DNA of 64,000 bases from an uncultured Bacteroidales bacterium (GTDB lineage Bacteria; Bacteroidota; Bacteroidia; Bacteroidales; Muribaculaceae), in contig CACZAC010000001.1 of assembly GCA_902779125.1 (NCBI GenBank), positions 62,001-126,000 on the forward strand, given 5' to 3'. The position numbers and the translations under genes are program-made. Numbering within the stretch: the stretch's first letter is position 1; the number at the start of each line of letters is the position of its first letter. The notes under the pieces were generated by a model, which had not been told where the DNA came from, made no database searches, and worked only from the letters and a program-made list of their open reading frames with translations. Shown one piece after another: positions 1-7,709 of this stretch.

Positions 1-263
1 AACCACTGCAGCATCCCTTGCTCGGGTAGGGGCGCTTGCAGCCCCGCTTGGGCACAATTAATCTGCATGAGCATGAGCATGGGTTTGCCTTGTTCATCAA
101 CAGGATAATCTTTATCGACGGGCCAATAGGGTTTGCCGCCGATTTTGCTTCCAAGCGCCTCGGGCACGCGGTCCTCATTGAGAACCAGTCGGTAGTGGTC
201 ACGCTCACTCCTTTTCTTGACTTCATCGGCAATCCTTATTGCCATTTCACTTGCTTGTCCCAT
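1..263 (-). CDS. DUF1963 (YwqG-like) protein, partial
   Basis: This minus-strand gene starts at the ATG at 263 and its C-terminus lies beyond the left edge. The 87 visible codons read as a soluble protein with no signal peptide. A GSKIGGKPYWP segment is followed by a PMLMLMQINC segment, the pattern I associate with the N-terminal half of YwqG/DUF1963 proteins, whose biochemical role is not established. An AGAGG ribosome-binding site lies just upstream (about 268-274). It follows the fucosidase gene on the same strand across a 48-base gap that holds a 7-base tandem repeat. The family call is from motif recognition; the function is unknown. Confidence 0.75.
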   Translation of the reverse strand, partial: MGQASEMAIRIADEVKKRSERDHYRLVLNEDRVPEALGSKIGGKPYWPVDKDYPVDEQGKPMLMLMQINCAQAGLQAPLPEQGMLQW

Positions 264-295
264 ATAACCTCTTATTGATTCTCAAAAGCGCACAC

Positions 296-316
296 TTCTA
301 ACTCCTAACTCCTAAC
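296..316. repeat. 7-base tandem repeat, AACT class
   Basis: Three phased heptamers read TTCTAAC, TCCTAAC, TCCTAAC on the plus strand. The repeat overlaps the stop codon of the fucosidase gene (312-314, minus strand) and lies in the gap before the DUF1963 gene. It belongs to the same class as the repeats at 6304, 6957, 12201 and 13652. Confidence 0.75.
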
Positions 317-1766
317 TAGCAAAATAGCCCTCGATGTTGTTGATGCAGGGGCAGGCACGGCTGTCGAGGATGCGGATACGCCACTCTTTGGCCGTTTTCT
401 CGTGGAAACGCACGATACGCTTATAACCGATGGTTGTCGTTTCTTCATCGACAAGAACAGGTACCCATTTACCACAGCAAGTCTTATATTCGATGACAAA
501 CGACTTAACGCGCTGGCCCAGGGGAATATACTCTTGTAGCATAATCCGATTGAGGGTGACGTCCTTTTTGGTCTTGATTACAATGTCGGCAGTAAGGACA
601 CCGTCCTTGGGTGCCCAGTAAGTTTCCCAATTGCTATCACCAATCTTGCCGGCATTAAAAGATTTATTGCGCGTATCACTGGCTGTGAATTTGGCGCCCG
701 CCAACAGGTTAGTGCCTAATTCACGGGTAATCCGTTCATGCCATTGAACGGCAGTCGCCGAGTCGATAGGGTGGATAAGACCCTCGCGGTCAACGGGGAA
801 GTTGAGTAAGAATGTGCTATTGTGGCCCACGCTACGATAGTACAGGTCCATCAGTTGGTCAACACTTTTCACCTTATCGTCTTCATTCTTGTGGTAGAAC
901 CATCCTGGGCGAATTGAAGTGTCGCATTCGCTGGCACACCACGCGTCACCATCGGCATGACCAGATTGCAGTTCCTCGTATTGCGGATAGCCGGGATACA
1001 CCTCATTGATGCGCAAAAAAGCCCAATTCGTGGGGTTGGCAAACCCTTTTTCGTTGCCCACCCAACGGCATCCGGGACCTCCATCCGAGAAGATGACGGC
1101 ATCAGGCTGCAGGCGGTTGACAATGCCCCAAGCCTTGGGGTAGTTGTAATAGGTACTGCGGTCAATCTCGCGTTTCTCACTGGCTCCGCCATACCATCCG
1201 TCACCACCGTTTGCGCCGTCAAACCACACTTCAAAGATATCGCCATACTGTGTCATCAGTTCCTCCAGCTGATTATAGTAATAGGTCACATACTCTGCAG
1301 TGCCGTAGCTGGCCTGGTGTCTGTCCCATGGCGATAGATACACACCGAAGCGAATTCCGTACTTCTTGCAGGCATCGGACAATTCACGCACTACATCACG
1401 CTTAAAGGGAGAGTTGGCCACACTATAGTCGGTATATCGTGAGGGCCACAGGCAGAAACCGTCGTGGTGCTTGCAGGTGAGAATCACTCCTTTCATTCCC
1501 GCCTTGGAAAGGGTCTGCACCCACTGTTCACAATCGAGTCGGGTAGGGTTGAATGCTTCGGCAGGTGTGTCACCGTATCCCCATTCCTTGTCAGTAAAAG
1601 TATTAGGTCCGAAGTGGATAAACGCATACGTCTCCAACTGTTGCCATGCCACCTGCTGCGATGTCGGAACAGGATAACAAGGTTCTGGAGCCAAACTGTT
1701 ATCGGCCTTAACGATGCCCGTATTGAGCAGCAAGGCCATTCCCATTGTGATTATTAATCGTTTCAT
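312..1766 (-). CDS. secreted alpha-L-fucosidase, GH29
   Basis: The 484-residue protein begins with a signal peptide (about residues 1-21). It has GH29 landmarks: HFGPNTF at 51-57, TCKHHDGFCLWPS at 98-110, SPWD at 145-148, and EVWFDG at 179-184, whose Asp183 is the expected nucleophile. GH29 enzymes release terminal alpha-L-fucose from host or plant glycans. From about residue 355 a discoidin-like (F5/8 type C) carbohydrate-binding region follows, a usual GH29 arrangement in Bacteroidales. No SusC/SusD pair is nearby, so it is not in a visible utilization locus. Export to the periplasm or surface is inferred from the signal peptide. A TAAATTTG -7 box lies 32 bases upstream of the start. Confidence 0.93.
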   Translation of the reverse strand: MKRLIITMGMALLLNTGIVKADNSLAPEPCYPVPTSQQVAWQQLETYAFIHFGPNTFTDKEWGYGDTPAEAFNPTRLDCEQWVQTLSKAGMKGVILTCKHHDGFCLWPSRYTDYSVANSPFKRDVVRELSDACKKYGIRFGVYLSPWDRHQASYGTAEYVTYYYNQLEELMTQYGDIFEVWFDGANGGDGWYGGASEKREIDRSTYYNYPKAWGIVNRLQPDAVIFSDGGPGCRWVGNEKGFANPTNWAFLRINEVYPGYPQYEELQSGHADGDAWCASECDTSIRPGWFYHKNEDDKVKSVDQLMDLYYRSVGHNSTFLLNFPVDREGLIHPIDSATAVQWHERITRELGTNLLAGAKFTASDTRNKSFNAGKIGDSNWETYWAPKDGVLTADIVIKTKKDVTLNRIMLQEYIPLGQRVKSFVIEYKTCCGKWVPVLVDEETTTIGYKRIVRFHEKTAKEWRIRILDSRACPCINNIEGYFAS

Positions 1767-1797
1767 TTTGATGATTGTATTGATTATGTTGTTTTTG

Positions 1798-1805
1798 CAA
1801 ATTTA
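1798..1805 (-). promoter_or_regulatory. -7 box for the fucosidase gene
   Basis: TAAATTTG on the minus strand matches the Bacteroidetes TAnnTTTG -7 consensus, 32 bases before the fucosidase start. No clean TTTG -33 box is seen. It diverges from the promoter of the dockerin-phosphoesterase gene. Confidence 0.6.
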
Positions 1806-1848
1806 CGCAGTTTTTCTGACAATAAGCAGGACATTGGTCTTTTTTTTG

Positions 1849-1856
1849 TATTTTTG
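1849..1856 (+). promoter_or_regulatory. -7 box for the dockerin-phosphoesterase gene
   Basis: TATTTTTG matches TAnnTTTG, 63 bases before the ATG at 1920. The upstream half is T-rich and lacks an exact TTTG -33 box. Confidence 0.5.
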
Positions 1857-1919
1857 CAACTATACCAGCGCCATGAACCATGTGTTGTAAAGGTGCTCAT
1901 CACTGTTTTTTTCTAGAAT

Positions 1920-3347
1920 ATGACGAAATTGCTGGCATACTGCTTTTTAATGGTTCTGGCCATTTTACCCCTAGATGCTGAAGCGCACGCAATCAAGGGT
2001 GACGTGAATGGTGATGGAAAAGTAAGCATGGCTGATATCGCAATTCTAGTTGATTATCTATTGCTTCAAGACTCAACTGCAGAATTCATGGAATCGGCCG
2101 ACATCTACAGTGATGGCATAATCGACACTCGAGACTTAACGGATTTAATAGACATTGTGCTCCTTGAAGATTACGTCCAGCCTCTAGAGCCTGTGACTGT
2201 GTCGTTCACATTGCTTCATCTGAGCGATTCCCATGGATATGCAGCAGGACTCAATCAAGCTATAAGGGAACTTGAAGATAACAGCATAGATGCTATGTTG
2301 TTTACCGGGGACTGGACAAGGCACGCCATCGAAGGCCGGACCGCAATCACTACAACCGCGACAGCAACAGTTTTTAATGAGCTTAAATTGAAGTATGGAA
2401 ACCGTTTCCTCATGCTGGCTGGTAACCATGATGTTTATGACAATCAGACTGTCGGGAAAACGCAATCTGGTGCTACCGCTTCAATTAAAGGCTGGATGGC
2501 TAACAGTAACGTGAATTGGGGCGATAATAGTGGCGTTGCATCTTATTGGCACAAAGACTTTATTCTTTCATCATCCAGCAAGTTAAGAATCATTGCGCTT
2601 GACCAATATGAAACAACCAATGTTGGTAAACCGACAGGGAAATGGAACTATCAGCCCATATACTCTCAGGCGCAGATTGACTGGTTGATTGCGCGCTTGA
2701 AAGAGTTGTCTGCCAATGATTATCTGATTATTGCCTTGCATGAACCGGCATACAATGATACAACAGATGGTATAAATACTGTAGAAGCGCTCGCTATGGC
2801 AGACGATAACCTCTGGTGCAGTTCAGATTTATCCAAATTCAATTACCGTGGCTCAGAAGATTGCCGTAATCTGATGCCGAATATCATGCGTAACTATTTG
2901 AACAGCCAAACAGAATGCTGGCAACACATTAATTTGAACAAAGCTAAAACAACGATTACGGTCAATGCTGATTTCTATGGAAATACACCCTGCCATTTCC
3001 TGTTCTACATTGGTGGTCACCGTCATTGCGATTTTGTACACGAGTTGCCATTGGTGGACAATTATGGTGTTGCAACAGGCTTTGACAAACAGATGATGAT
3101 GCATATTGCCGCAGCCGACTGGACTGTGCAGTCAAGTAAGGACGACGACCTGCTGATAGAATATGAAGATGCAAGCCGATATGAAAAAACAGGCTATCTG
3201 AAAGCAGATGAGAATGACCCGGATTACCGCATCAATAAAGTTGTCATCAATTTCACGAGTCGTCGTGTGACATTGACGCGCATCGGCGCCACGCACACCC
3301 ATCATAGTACTGTGCGTGATGCTTTTGAATTCAGTTTCACAAACTGA
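1920..3347 (+). CDS. secreted dockerin-type protein with calcineurin-like phosphoesterase domain
   Basis: A signal peptide (about 1-24) is followed by a two-repeat dockerin module at about 25-83, with a first calcium loop DVNGDGKVSMAD and a second, degenerate one. A metallophosphoesterase domain follows: LHLSDSH at 99-105, GD at 130-131, GNHD at 168-171, LHEP at 273-276 and GGHRHCD at 365-371 are the expected two-metal ligands. The family hydrolyses phosphomonoesters or diesters; the substrate cannot be told. The dockerin-first order suggests an extracytoplasmic enzyme held in a protein assembly or simply stabilised by calcium. The next gene also encodes a secreted protein with a dockerin motif. 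Confidence 0.88.
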   Translation: MTKLLAYCFLMVLAILPLDAEAHAIKGDVNGDGKVSMADIAILVDYLLLQDSTAEFMESADIYSDGIIDTRDLTDLIDIVLLEDYVQPLEPVTVSFTLLHLSDSHGYAAGLNQAIRELEDNSIDAMLFTGDWTRHAIEGRTAITTTATATVFNELKLKYGNRFLMLAGNHDVYDNQTVGKTQSGATASIKGWMANSNVNWGDNSGVASYWHKDFILSSSSKLRIIALDQYETTNVGKPTGKWNYQPIYSQAQIDWLIARLKELSANDYLIIALHEPAYNDTTDGINTVEALAMADDNLWCSSDLSKFNYRGSEDCRNLMPNIMRNYLNSQTECWQHINLNKAKTTITVNADFYGNTPCHFLFYIGGHRHCDFVHELPLVDNYGVATGFDKQMMMHIAAADWTVQSSKDDDLLIEYEDASRYEKTGYLKADENDPDYRINKVVINFTSRRVTLTRIGATHTHHSTVRDAFEFSFTN

Positions 3348-3387
3348 AAATAACAATACATCGTTTTCATCATCAAAAGTATTATTG

Positions 3388-3395
3388 TATATTTG
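3388..3395 (+). promoter_or_regulatory. -7 box for the FGE-like gene
   Basis: TATATTTG matches TAnnTTTG, 41 bases before the ATG at 3437. This suggests the gene is transcribed separately from the phosphoesterase gene, which ends at 3347. Confidence 0.5.
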
Positions 3396-3436
3396 CAACT
3401 GGATAAAGTATAATCTTAACCATTATAGTATTTATT

Positions 3437-4357
3437 ATGAAACAAAGAATCTTTTTGTCATTTTTATTGTGTTTGACAGCAGTGTGCTTGTTATCGTTCA
3501 CTGCCGATGTCGAGTACCAACGTGGTGATGTAAATCATGATGGTAACGTGAGTGTAGCAGATGTATCTAGTTTAATAGATTATCTGGTGAGTGGAACATG
3601 GGACGATGAACCTGTTAATCCCAGCGAACCGCAAAAAGAGATATTTACTGTCAACGGAATATCATTCACGATGGTGACAGTTGAGGGTGGCACCTTTACC
3701 ATGGGTGCTACTGCTGAGCAAGGCGACGATGCCGACGTATTGGAATATCCTGCTCATGAGGTAACAGTGTCAAGTTTCAGCATTGGGCAAACCGAAGTGA
3801 CGCAAGCCCTGTGGCAGGCAGTGATGGGAAACAACCCGAGCGACTTTGCGGATAATCCTCAACGCCCCGTTGAATGCGTATCATGGTATGACTGCCAGAC
3901 TTTCATCTCCAATCTGAATCAACTGACCGGCAAGTCTTTCCGCCTGCCCACCGAGGCAGAGTGGGAGTTTGCCGCCCGTGGTGGAAACATGAGCCGAGGC
4001 TATAAATATGCCGGCAGCAACAACATTGATGACGTCGCATGGTATTGGGACAACATTCCCTCGTATCAAAGCGGCACAGCAGGCTATGGAACACAGACAG
4101 TTGCAACTAAGTTACCTAACGAGTTGGGTCTCTATGACATGTCAGGTAATGTTTTTGAATGGTGTCAGGACAGGTATGGCAATTATGGTGGCGAGGAACC
4201 GACTGACACAATAGTAGAACCTCTTCCTAATGGTTACCTACAGGTGGAACGTGGTGGTAGCTGGCGTGCCCTTGAAAGAGGCTGTCGTGTGTTTTATCGG
4301 AGTTACGATTTTCAGAACGAAACAGTTAATGTTGTTGGGTTGCGTCTAGCCCTGTAA
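3437..4357 (+). CDS. secreted protein with half-dockerin and FGE-sulfatase (SUMF1) fold
   Basis: The 306-residue protein has a signal peptide (about 1-23), a single dockerin-like calcium repeat (GDVNHDGNVSVADVSSLIDYL, about 30-50), then an FGE/SUMF1 domain from about 70 to the end. FGE landmarks are GGTFTMG at 84-90, RLPTEAEWEFAARGG at 169-183, MSGNVFEW at 235-242, RGGSW at 272-276 and a terminal GLRLAL. In true formylglycine-generating enzymes two cysteines follow GGS five residues apart; here the first is Ala278 and only Cys283 remains. Oxidase activity is therefore doubtful and a binding or structural role is more likely. No sulfatase gene is adjacent. It precedes a strong bidirectional terminator. 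Confidence 0.85.
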   Translation: MKQRIFLSFLLCLTAVCLLSFTADVEYQRGDVNHDGNVSVADVSSLIDYLVSGTWDDEPVNPSEPQKEIFTVNGISFTMVTVEGGTFTMGATAEQGDDADVLEYPAHEVTVSSFSIGQTEVTQALWQAVMGNNPSDFADNPQRPVECVSWYDCQTFISNLNQLTGKSFRLPTEAEWEFAARGGNMSRGYKYAGSNNIDDVAWYWDNIPSYQSGTAGYGTQTVATKLPNELGLYDMSGNVFEWCQDRYGNYGGEEPTDTIVEPLPNGYLQVERGGSWRALERGCRVFYRSYDFQNETVNVVGLRLAL

Positions 4358-4394
4358 AACACAGGGTATATTGCTATATCCTAAGTACGATTAT

Positions 4395-4437
4395 AAACCG
4401 CCCTCTGCTTTTTATCTTCAAGAGCAGAGGGCGGTTT
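4395..4437. terminator. bidirectional intrinsic terminator
   Basis: A perfect 15-bp stem (4395-4409 with 4423-4437) has a GC-rich core CCGCCCTCTGCT, a 13-base loop and A/T ends on both sides. It sits between the convergent FGE-like gene and the cvfB-like gene, so it can serve both. Confidence 0.9.
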
Positions 4438-4458
4438 GATATGATTTTGAAAGACGGG

Positions 4459-5286
4459 TTATACTTGTTTGACGGTGTCACCGAGGGTGACTTTCTGTTG
4501 CTTGTAGAGAAGGCCGAGGGCTTTCTTGAAGTCTTTCTTGCTGCAATTAAAGGTTTTGTTGATATCCTCGGGATCGCTCTTGTCGGTGAGCGCCATCTCG
4601 CCATTGTGGGCGCTAAGGTAGTCGAGGATGCGTTCAGCGAGGTCATCGACACGCATTTTCTCGATTTTGGCAAGGGTGACATCAATTTTGCCGTCGGGAC
4701 GCACCTGCTTGACAAACGCCGTGAAACGATCACCGATATTGACGTCCTGATAGGTCTCATTTTGGTAAATCTGTCCCCAATGGGCATTGTTGATAATGAC
4801 ACGGTATCCCAGGTCGCTACGCTGCACCACGAGTACATCCACTTTCTCGCGGTGGTAGTATTCAGGCTCGCTCTGGTTAAGGAACTTGGCAATCTTGGCG
4901 CTGGCAACGATACGTTGACTGGCAGGGTCTAGATAAACACGCACGATATAGCTGCGACCAGCCTGCATATCAACCCGTTGCTCGCTGAAAGGCACCAACA
5001 GGTCCTTGGCTGCCAGTCCCCAATCCAGGAAAGCGCCCACCTTGTTCACGGCCTTGACGCGCATCAGGGCAAAATCACCGACCACGGCATGAGGGGTTTC
5101 GGTAGTCGCAACAGGACGGTTCTCGCTGTCGTTATAGACAAAGACCTTGATGTTATCACCTACTTTCATCTCGGGCGTAAGATAACGCTTTGGCAATAAC
5201 ACCTCGTGGGTATCCTCGTCAATGAGGTAAGCGCCAAAATCCACCATGCGATTGATGCGTAGGTTATTATATTCTCCTATCTTCAT
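4459..5286 (-). CDS. cvfB: S1-domain RNA-binding protein, CvfB/YitL family
   Basis: The 275-residue cytoplasmic protein has tandem S1-like beta-barrels. The first starts near residue 10 (RINRMVDFGAYLID), the second near 72 (LMRVKAVNKVGAFLDWGL) and the third near 150 (YRVIINNAHWGQIYQNE). A winged-helix-like tail follows (LDYLSAHNGEMALTDKSDP). This layout and length fit CvfB, an RNA-binding protein linked to virulence-factor regulation in Staphylococcus; its role in Bacteroidales is not established. It ends before the shared terminator and diverges from the DUF3298 lipoprotein gene. Confidence 0.85.
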   Translation of the reverse strand: MKIGEYNNLRINRMVDFGAYLIDEDTHEVLLPKRYLTPEMKVGDNIKVFVYNDSENRPVATTETPHAVVGDFALMRVKAVNKVGAFLDWGLAAKDLLVPFSEQRVDMQAGRSYIVRVYLDPASQRIVASAKIAKFLNQSEPEYYHREKVDVLVVQRSDLGYRVIINNAHWGQIYQNETYQDVNIGDRFTAFVKQVRPDGKIDVTLAKIEKMRVDDLAERILDYLSAHNGEMALTDKSDPEDINKTFNCSKKDFKKALGLLYKQQKVTLGDTVKQV

Positions 5287-5448
5287 AATTATTGTTTGTT
5301 GTTTTTAGTTGGCAGAAGATGCTTCAGACGACTTACAACTGGCAACTTTTTTGCAAAGTTCGTCAAAAAAATCCATTTATCAAGTTGGTTTTCGCCAAAT
5401 TTGTACTACCTTAGCAAAATTAATCCAGACACATTAAGCGAAAAGACG

Positions 5449-6297
5449 ATGAAAACCAAGGCTTTTACACTATTTATAATGTTGTCATTCACGATGTTAT
5501 TGATTTCGTGCGGCAAGAATTCATCTAACACCAATGGTGATGGCAAACCTGCTGTGACCGTGAAATCTTTAAAGCTGAATGACTCTTCGGCGTTCACAAT
5601 GTCTAATGGCGAACGCTGTACCATCGTTGCCGATGCCACAATAGAATATCCTGTCAGTGCGGGTGAGGGTGTTGCTGTGGATAGCTTGAAGCGTCTGTTT
5701 GCGACATACGTTTTGGAGTCCGGTGATTCGTTGTCCTTGCAGGAGGCTATGCGCCAGGTGGTCACCAACAGCATGCACCAATATGATTTCATGGCAGAAC
5801 CCGTGAGTGCCGATGAAGCTGACGAGGCGCCAAATGCGGACCAAACCACGCTCAAATATGCGACCAGCACGCGCATCACACCCGTCTATAACAAGAATGG
5901 CGTAGTGACCTTTGAACGTGTTGATGTGGTGAAGAAGAATGAAAAGGTAACCTCGGTGACCCATCGCTACTATAGCTTTGATGCCGAGACCCAGACCTAT
6001 ATCGACCTGAACCGTTTGTTCCGTGACGATGCTATTACCGATGTATGTCAGTTGCTTAAACAACAGTTACTCAAGCAGAACAATGCCACGGGCAACGAGC
6101 AGTTGAATGACCTGGGCTACTTCAATGTGGAGAATATATCAGTGACACGCAATTTCTACTTCGATGACAAGGGTGTGACCTGGAGCTATCTGCCCAACGA
6201 ACTGGCCGTCGAGGCTGTGGGTGAACCCAGAATCACGATTCCCTATAGCGACTTAAAGGATTACCTGTGTGACGAGAGCATCATTCAAAAGCTATAA
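5449..6297 (+). CDS. DUF3298 (RsiV-like) lipoprotein
   Basis: The ATG at 5449 was chosen because it gives a lipoprotein signal with lipobox LISC (Cys21); in-frame ATGs further upstream run through non-coding sequence. The mature part of this 282-residue protein ends with a DUF3298-like region (LNRLFRDD, YFNVENISVTRNFYFDDKG, ITIPYSDLKDYL). That domain also occurs in RsiV, the lysozyme-binding anti-sigma factor, but there is no N-terminal anti-sigma helix or sigma gene here. It is likely a periplasm-facing membrane-anchored protein of unknown ligand. A degenerate -7 box (TACCTTAG) lies near 5407-5414. Confidence 0.8.
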   Translation: MKTKAFTLFIMLSFTMLLISCGKNSSNTNGDGKPAVTVKSLKLNDSSAFTMSNGERCTIVADATIEYPVSAGEGVAVDSLKRLFATYVLESGDSLSLQEAMRQVVTNSMHQYDFMAEPVSADEADEAPNADQTTLKYATSTRITPVYNKNGVVTFERVDVVKKNEKVTSVTHRYYSFDAETQTYIDLNRLFRDDAITDVCQLLKQQLLKQNNATGNEQLNDLGYFNVENISVTRNFYFDDKGVTWSYLPNELAVEAVGEPRITIPYSDLKDYLCDESIIQKL

Positions 6298-6303
6298 TGC
6301 CAA

Positions 6304-6338
6304 AAACTAGAAACTAGGGACTAGAAACTAGAAACTAA
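6304..6338. repeat. 7-base tandem repeat abutting the rsmG start
   Basis: Five phased heptamers read AAACTAG, AAACTAG, GGACTAG, AAACTAG, AAACTAA, and the rsmG ATG begins at the very next base (6339). The repeat therefore occupies the whole ribosome-binding region, and no Shine-Dalgarno motif is present. Confidence 0.9.
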
Positions 6339-6959
6339 ATGGAACATATCCTGAAATATTTTCCAGAACTGACCGAGACCCAACGCAACCAGATGGCTGC
6401 TCTGGAAACCCTGTATCCCGAGTGGAACGCCAAAATCAACGTCATCTCCCGCAAGGACATCGATAACCTTGAGGTTAACCACATCCTGCACTCATTGGGA
6501 CTGGTTAAGTTCGTCAAGTTCATGCCGGATACCCGTATTTTGGATTTCGGGACGGGTGGGGGACTGCCCGGCATTCCACTGGCTATTTATTACCCCGAAG
6601 TGACCTTCCATCTTGTGGACCGCATCGGCAAGAAGCTGAAAGTGGCTCAGGACATTGCCGAGCGCATCGGGTTGACCAATGTGACTTTTCAGCATGGTGA
6701 CATCAAGGAGGTAAAAGGCAAGTTTGACTTCGTGGTGAGCCGCGCCGTGATGGACTTGGGCGACATGGTGCCGCTAGTGAAACGCTTTATCGACAGTGAG
6801 GATCGTAATGCTATTCCCAACGGCTTGCTCTGCCTCAAAGGGGGCGACCTGACTGGCGAGGTGCAGAAATACAAAAAACAAGTCCTCATCGACGAGCTAT
6901 CCAGCTATTTCAAGGAAGATTTCTTCAAAACCAAGAAAATCCTCTATCTCCCTCTTTAA
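6339..6959 (+). CDS. rsmG: 16S rRNA (guanine(527)-N(7))-methyltransferase
   Basis: The 206-residue protein is the usual length for RsmG (GidB). It carries the SAM-binding motif ILDFGTGGGLPGIPLAI at about 68-84, an HLVDRIGKK acidic-loop motif, and the family's N-terminal NVISRKDI segment. It methylates N7 of G527 in 16S rRNA; loss is known to give low-level streptomycin resistance in other bacteria. Heptamer tandem repeats lie on both sides: one ends at its ATG and one begins inside its stop codon and runs to the next gene, so it is probably co-transcribed with the MBL-fold gene. Confidence 0.96.
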   Translation: MEHILKYFPELTETQRNQMAALETLYPEWNAKINVISRKDIDNLEVNHILHSLGLVKFVKFMPDTRILDFGTGGGLPGIPLAIYYPEVTFHLVDRIGKKLKVAQDIAERIGLTNVTFQHGDIKEVKGKFDFVVSRAVMDLGDMVPLVKRFIDSEDRNAIPNGLLCLKGGDLTGEVQKYKKQVLIDELSSYFKEDFFKTKKILYLPL

Positions 6960-6984
6960 ACTCTAAACTGTAAACTTTAAACTG
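6957..6984. repeat. 7-base tandem repeat bridging rsmG stop and next ATG
   Basis: Four phased heptamers read TAAACTC, TAAACTG, TAAACTT, TAAACTG. The first unit begins with the TAA stop of rsmG (6957-6959), and only one base separates the last unit from the ATG at 6986. The entire intergenic gap is repeat. Confidence 0.9.
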
Positions 6985-6985
6985 C

Positions 6986-7624
6986 ATGAATGCGACAATG
7001 ATGACCGTCAATCCGTTTGGCGAAAATATGTATATCCTATGGGACGAGGCTTCGCACGAAGCAGTGGTTGTTGACCCTGGCATGATGCGTGACAGTGAAC
7101 GGGATATGGTGACCAAGTTCATTGAAGAGCACAACTTGAGTGTGAAGTACATCCTGTTAACCCATCTGCATGTCGATCACATCACCAGTGCTCGATGGCT
7201 TGCCGACAAAACTGGTGCCGACGTGTGCGGCAGCGTCTTAGACAATCCATTGGGAAAGGAACTGCCCGAGCAGGTGGAACATTTCCGCATTAATGTCGAG
7301 GTGGAGCCCTTGACTGTTGACCGGAACTTGGCCGACGGTGATACATTACAGTTGGGCGAGGAGACCATTCAGGTGCTCCACGTTCCGGGCCATAGCCCTG
7401 GAGGACTGGCATTTTATTTGCCCGAGAGTGCGCTGCTCATCAGTGGTGACACCATCTTCAACGGCAGTGTGGGGCGCACCGACCTGTGGGGCGGCGACAT
7501 GGCGCAGCTGCTCGACAGCATCCGTGAGAAAATCTTCCCGCTCCCCGACGAGACCGTCATCGCCTCGGGCCACGGCCCCACAACCACCGTCGCCGACGAG
7601 AAACGCTTCAATCCCTTCATGTAA
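6986..7624 (+). CDS. MBL-fold metallo-hydrolase (glyoxalase II-like)
   Basis: The 212-residue cytoplasmic protein has the metallo-beta-lactamase metal motif HLHVDH at 60-65. Later ligands are HVPGHSPGG, the Asp in SGDTIFNGSVGRTDL, and the His in SGHGPTT. The short length and the SVGRTDL segment resemble hydroxyacylglutathione hydrolase-like (GloB/YcbL type) thioesterases, but it lacks the long C-terminal glutathione-binding domain of true glyoxalase II. The substrate is therefore unknown. It follows rsmG across a gap made only of tandem repeat and ends before a hairpin terminator. Confidence 0.9.
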   Translation: MNATMMTVNPFGENMYILWDEASHEAVVVDPGMMRDSERDMVTKFIEEHNLSVKYILLTHLHVDHITSARWLADKTGADVCGSVLDNPLGKELPEQVEHFRINVEVEPLTVDRNLADGDTLQLGEETIQVLHVPGHSPGGLAFYLPESALLISGDTIFNGSVGRTDLWGGDMAQLLDSIREKIFPLPDETVIASGHGPTTTVADEKRFNPFM

Positions 7625-7646
7625 CCGAAGGTACTGAAATATACAG

Positions 7647-7681
7647 AAACGGGGAATCCCACTAAGTAGGATTCTCCGTTT
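7647..7681. terminator. bidirectional hairpin terminator
   Basis: A 13-bp stem (7647-7659 with 7669-7681) with one G-T wobble and a 9-base loop has A-rich and T-rich flanks. It lies between the convergent MBL-fold gene and the minus-strand outer-membrane protein gene. Confidence 0.85.
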
Positions 7682-7709
7682 TATCCGTATTCCAAGTAAC
7701 CTCAGTATA

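Noticed and set aside
36-278. Plus-strand frame of 80 codons at the left edge
   Set aside because: The minus strand here encodes a recognisable DUF1963 N-terminus with a ribosome-binding site, so the plus frame is a shadow.
1885-1898. Shared AGGTGCTCAT words at about 1890 and 16387
   Set aside because: Only ten bases are shared with no common flanking structure; this can occur by chance.
3437-4357. Calling the FGE-fold protein a formylglycine-generating enzyme or sulfatase activator
   Set aside because: The first of the two active-site cysteines is replaced by Ala278 and no sulfatase gene is nearby.
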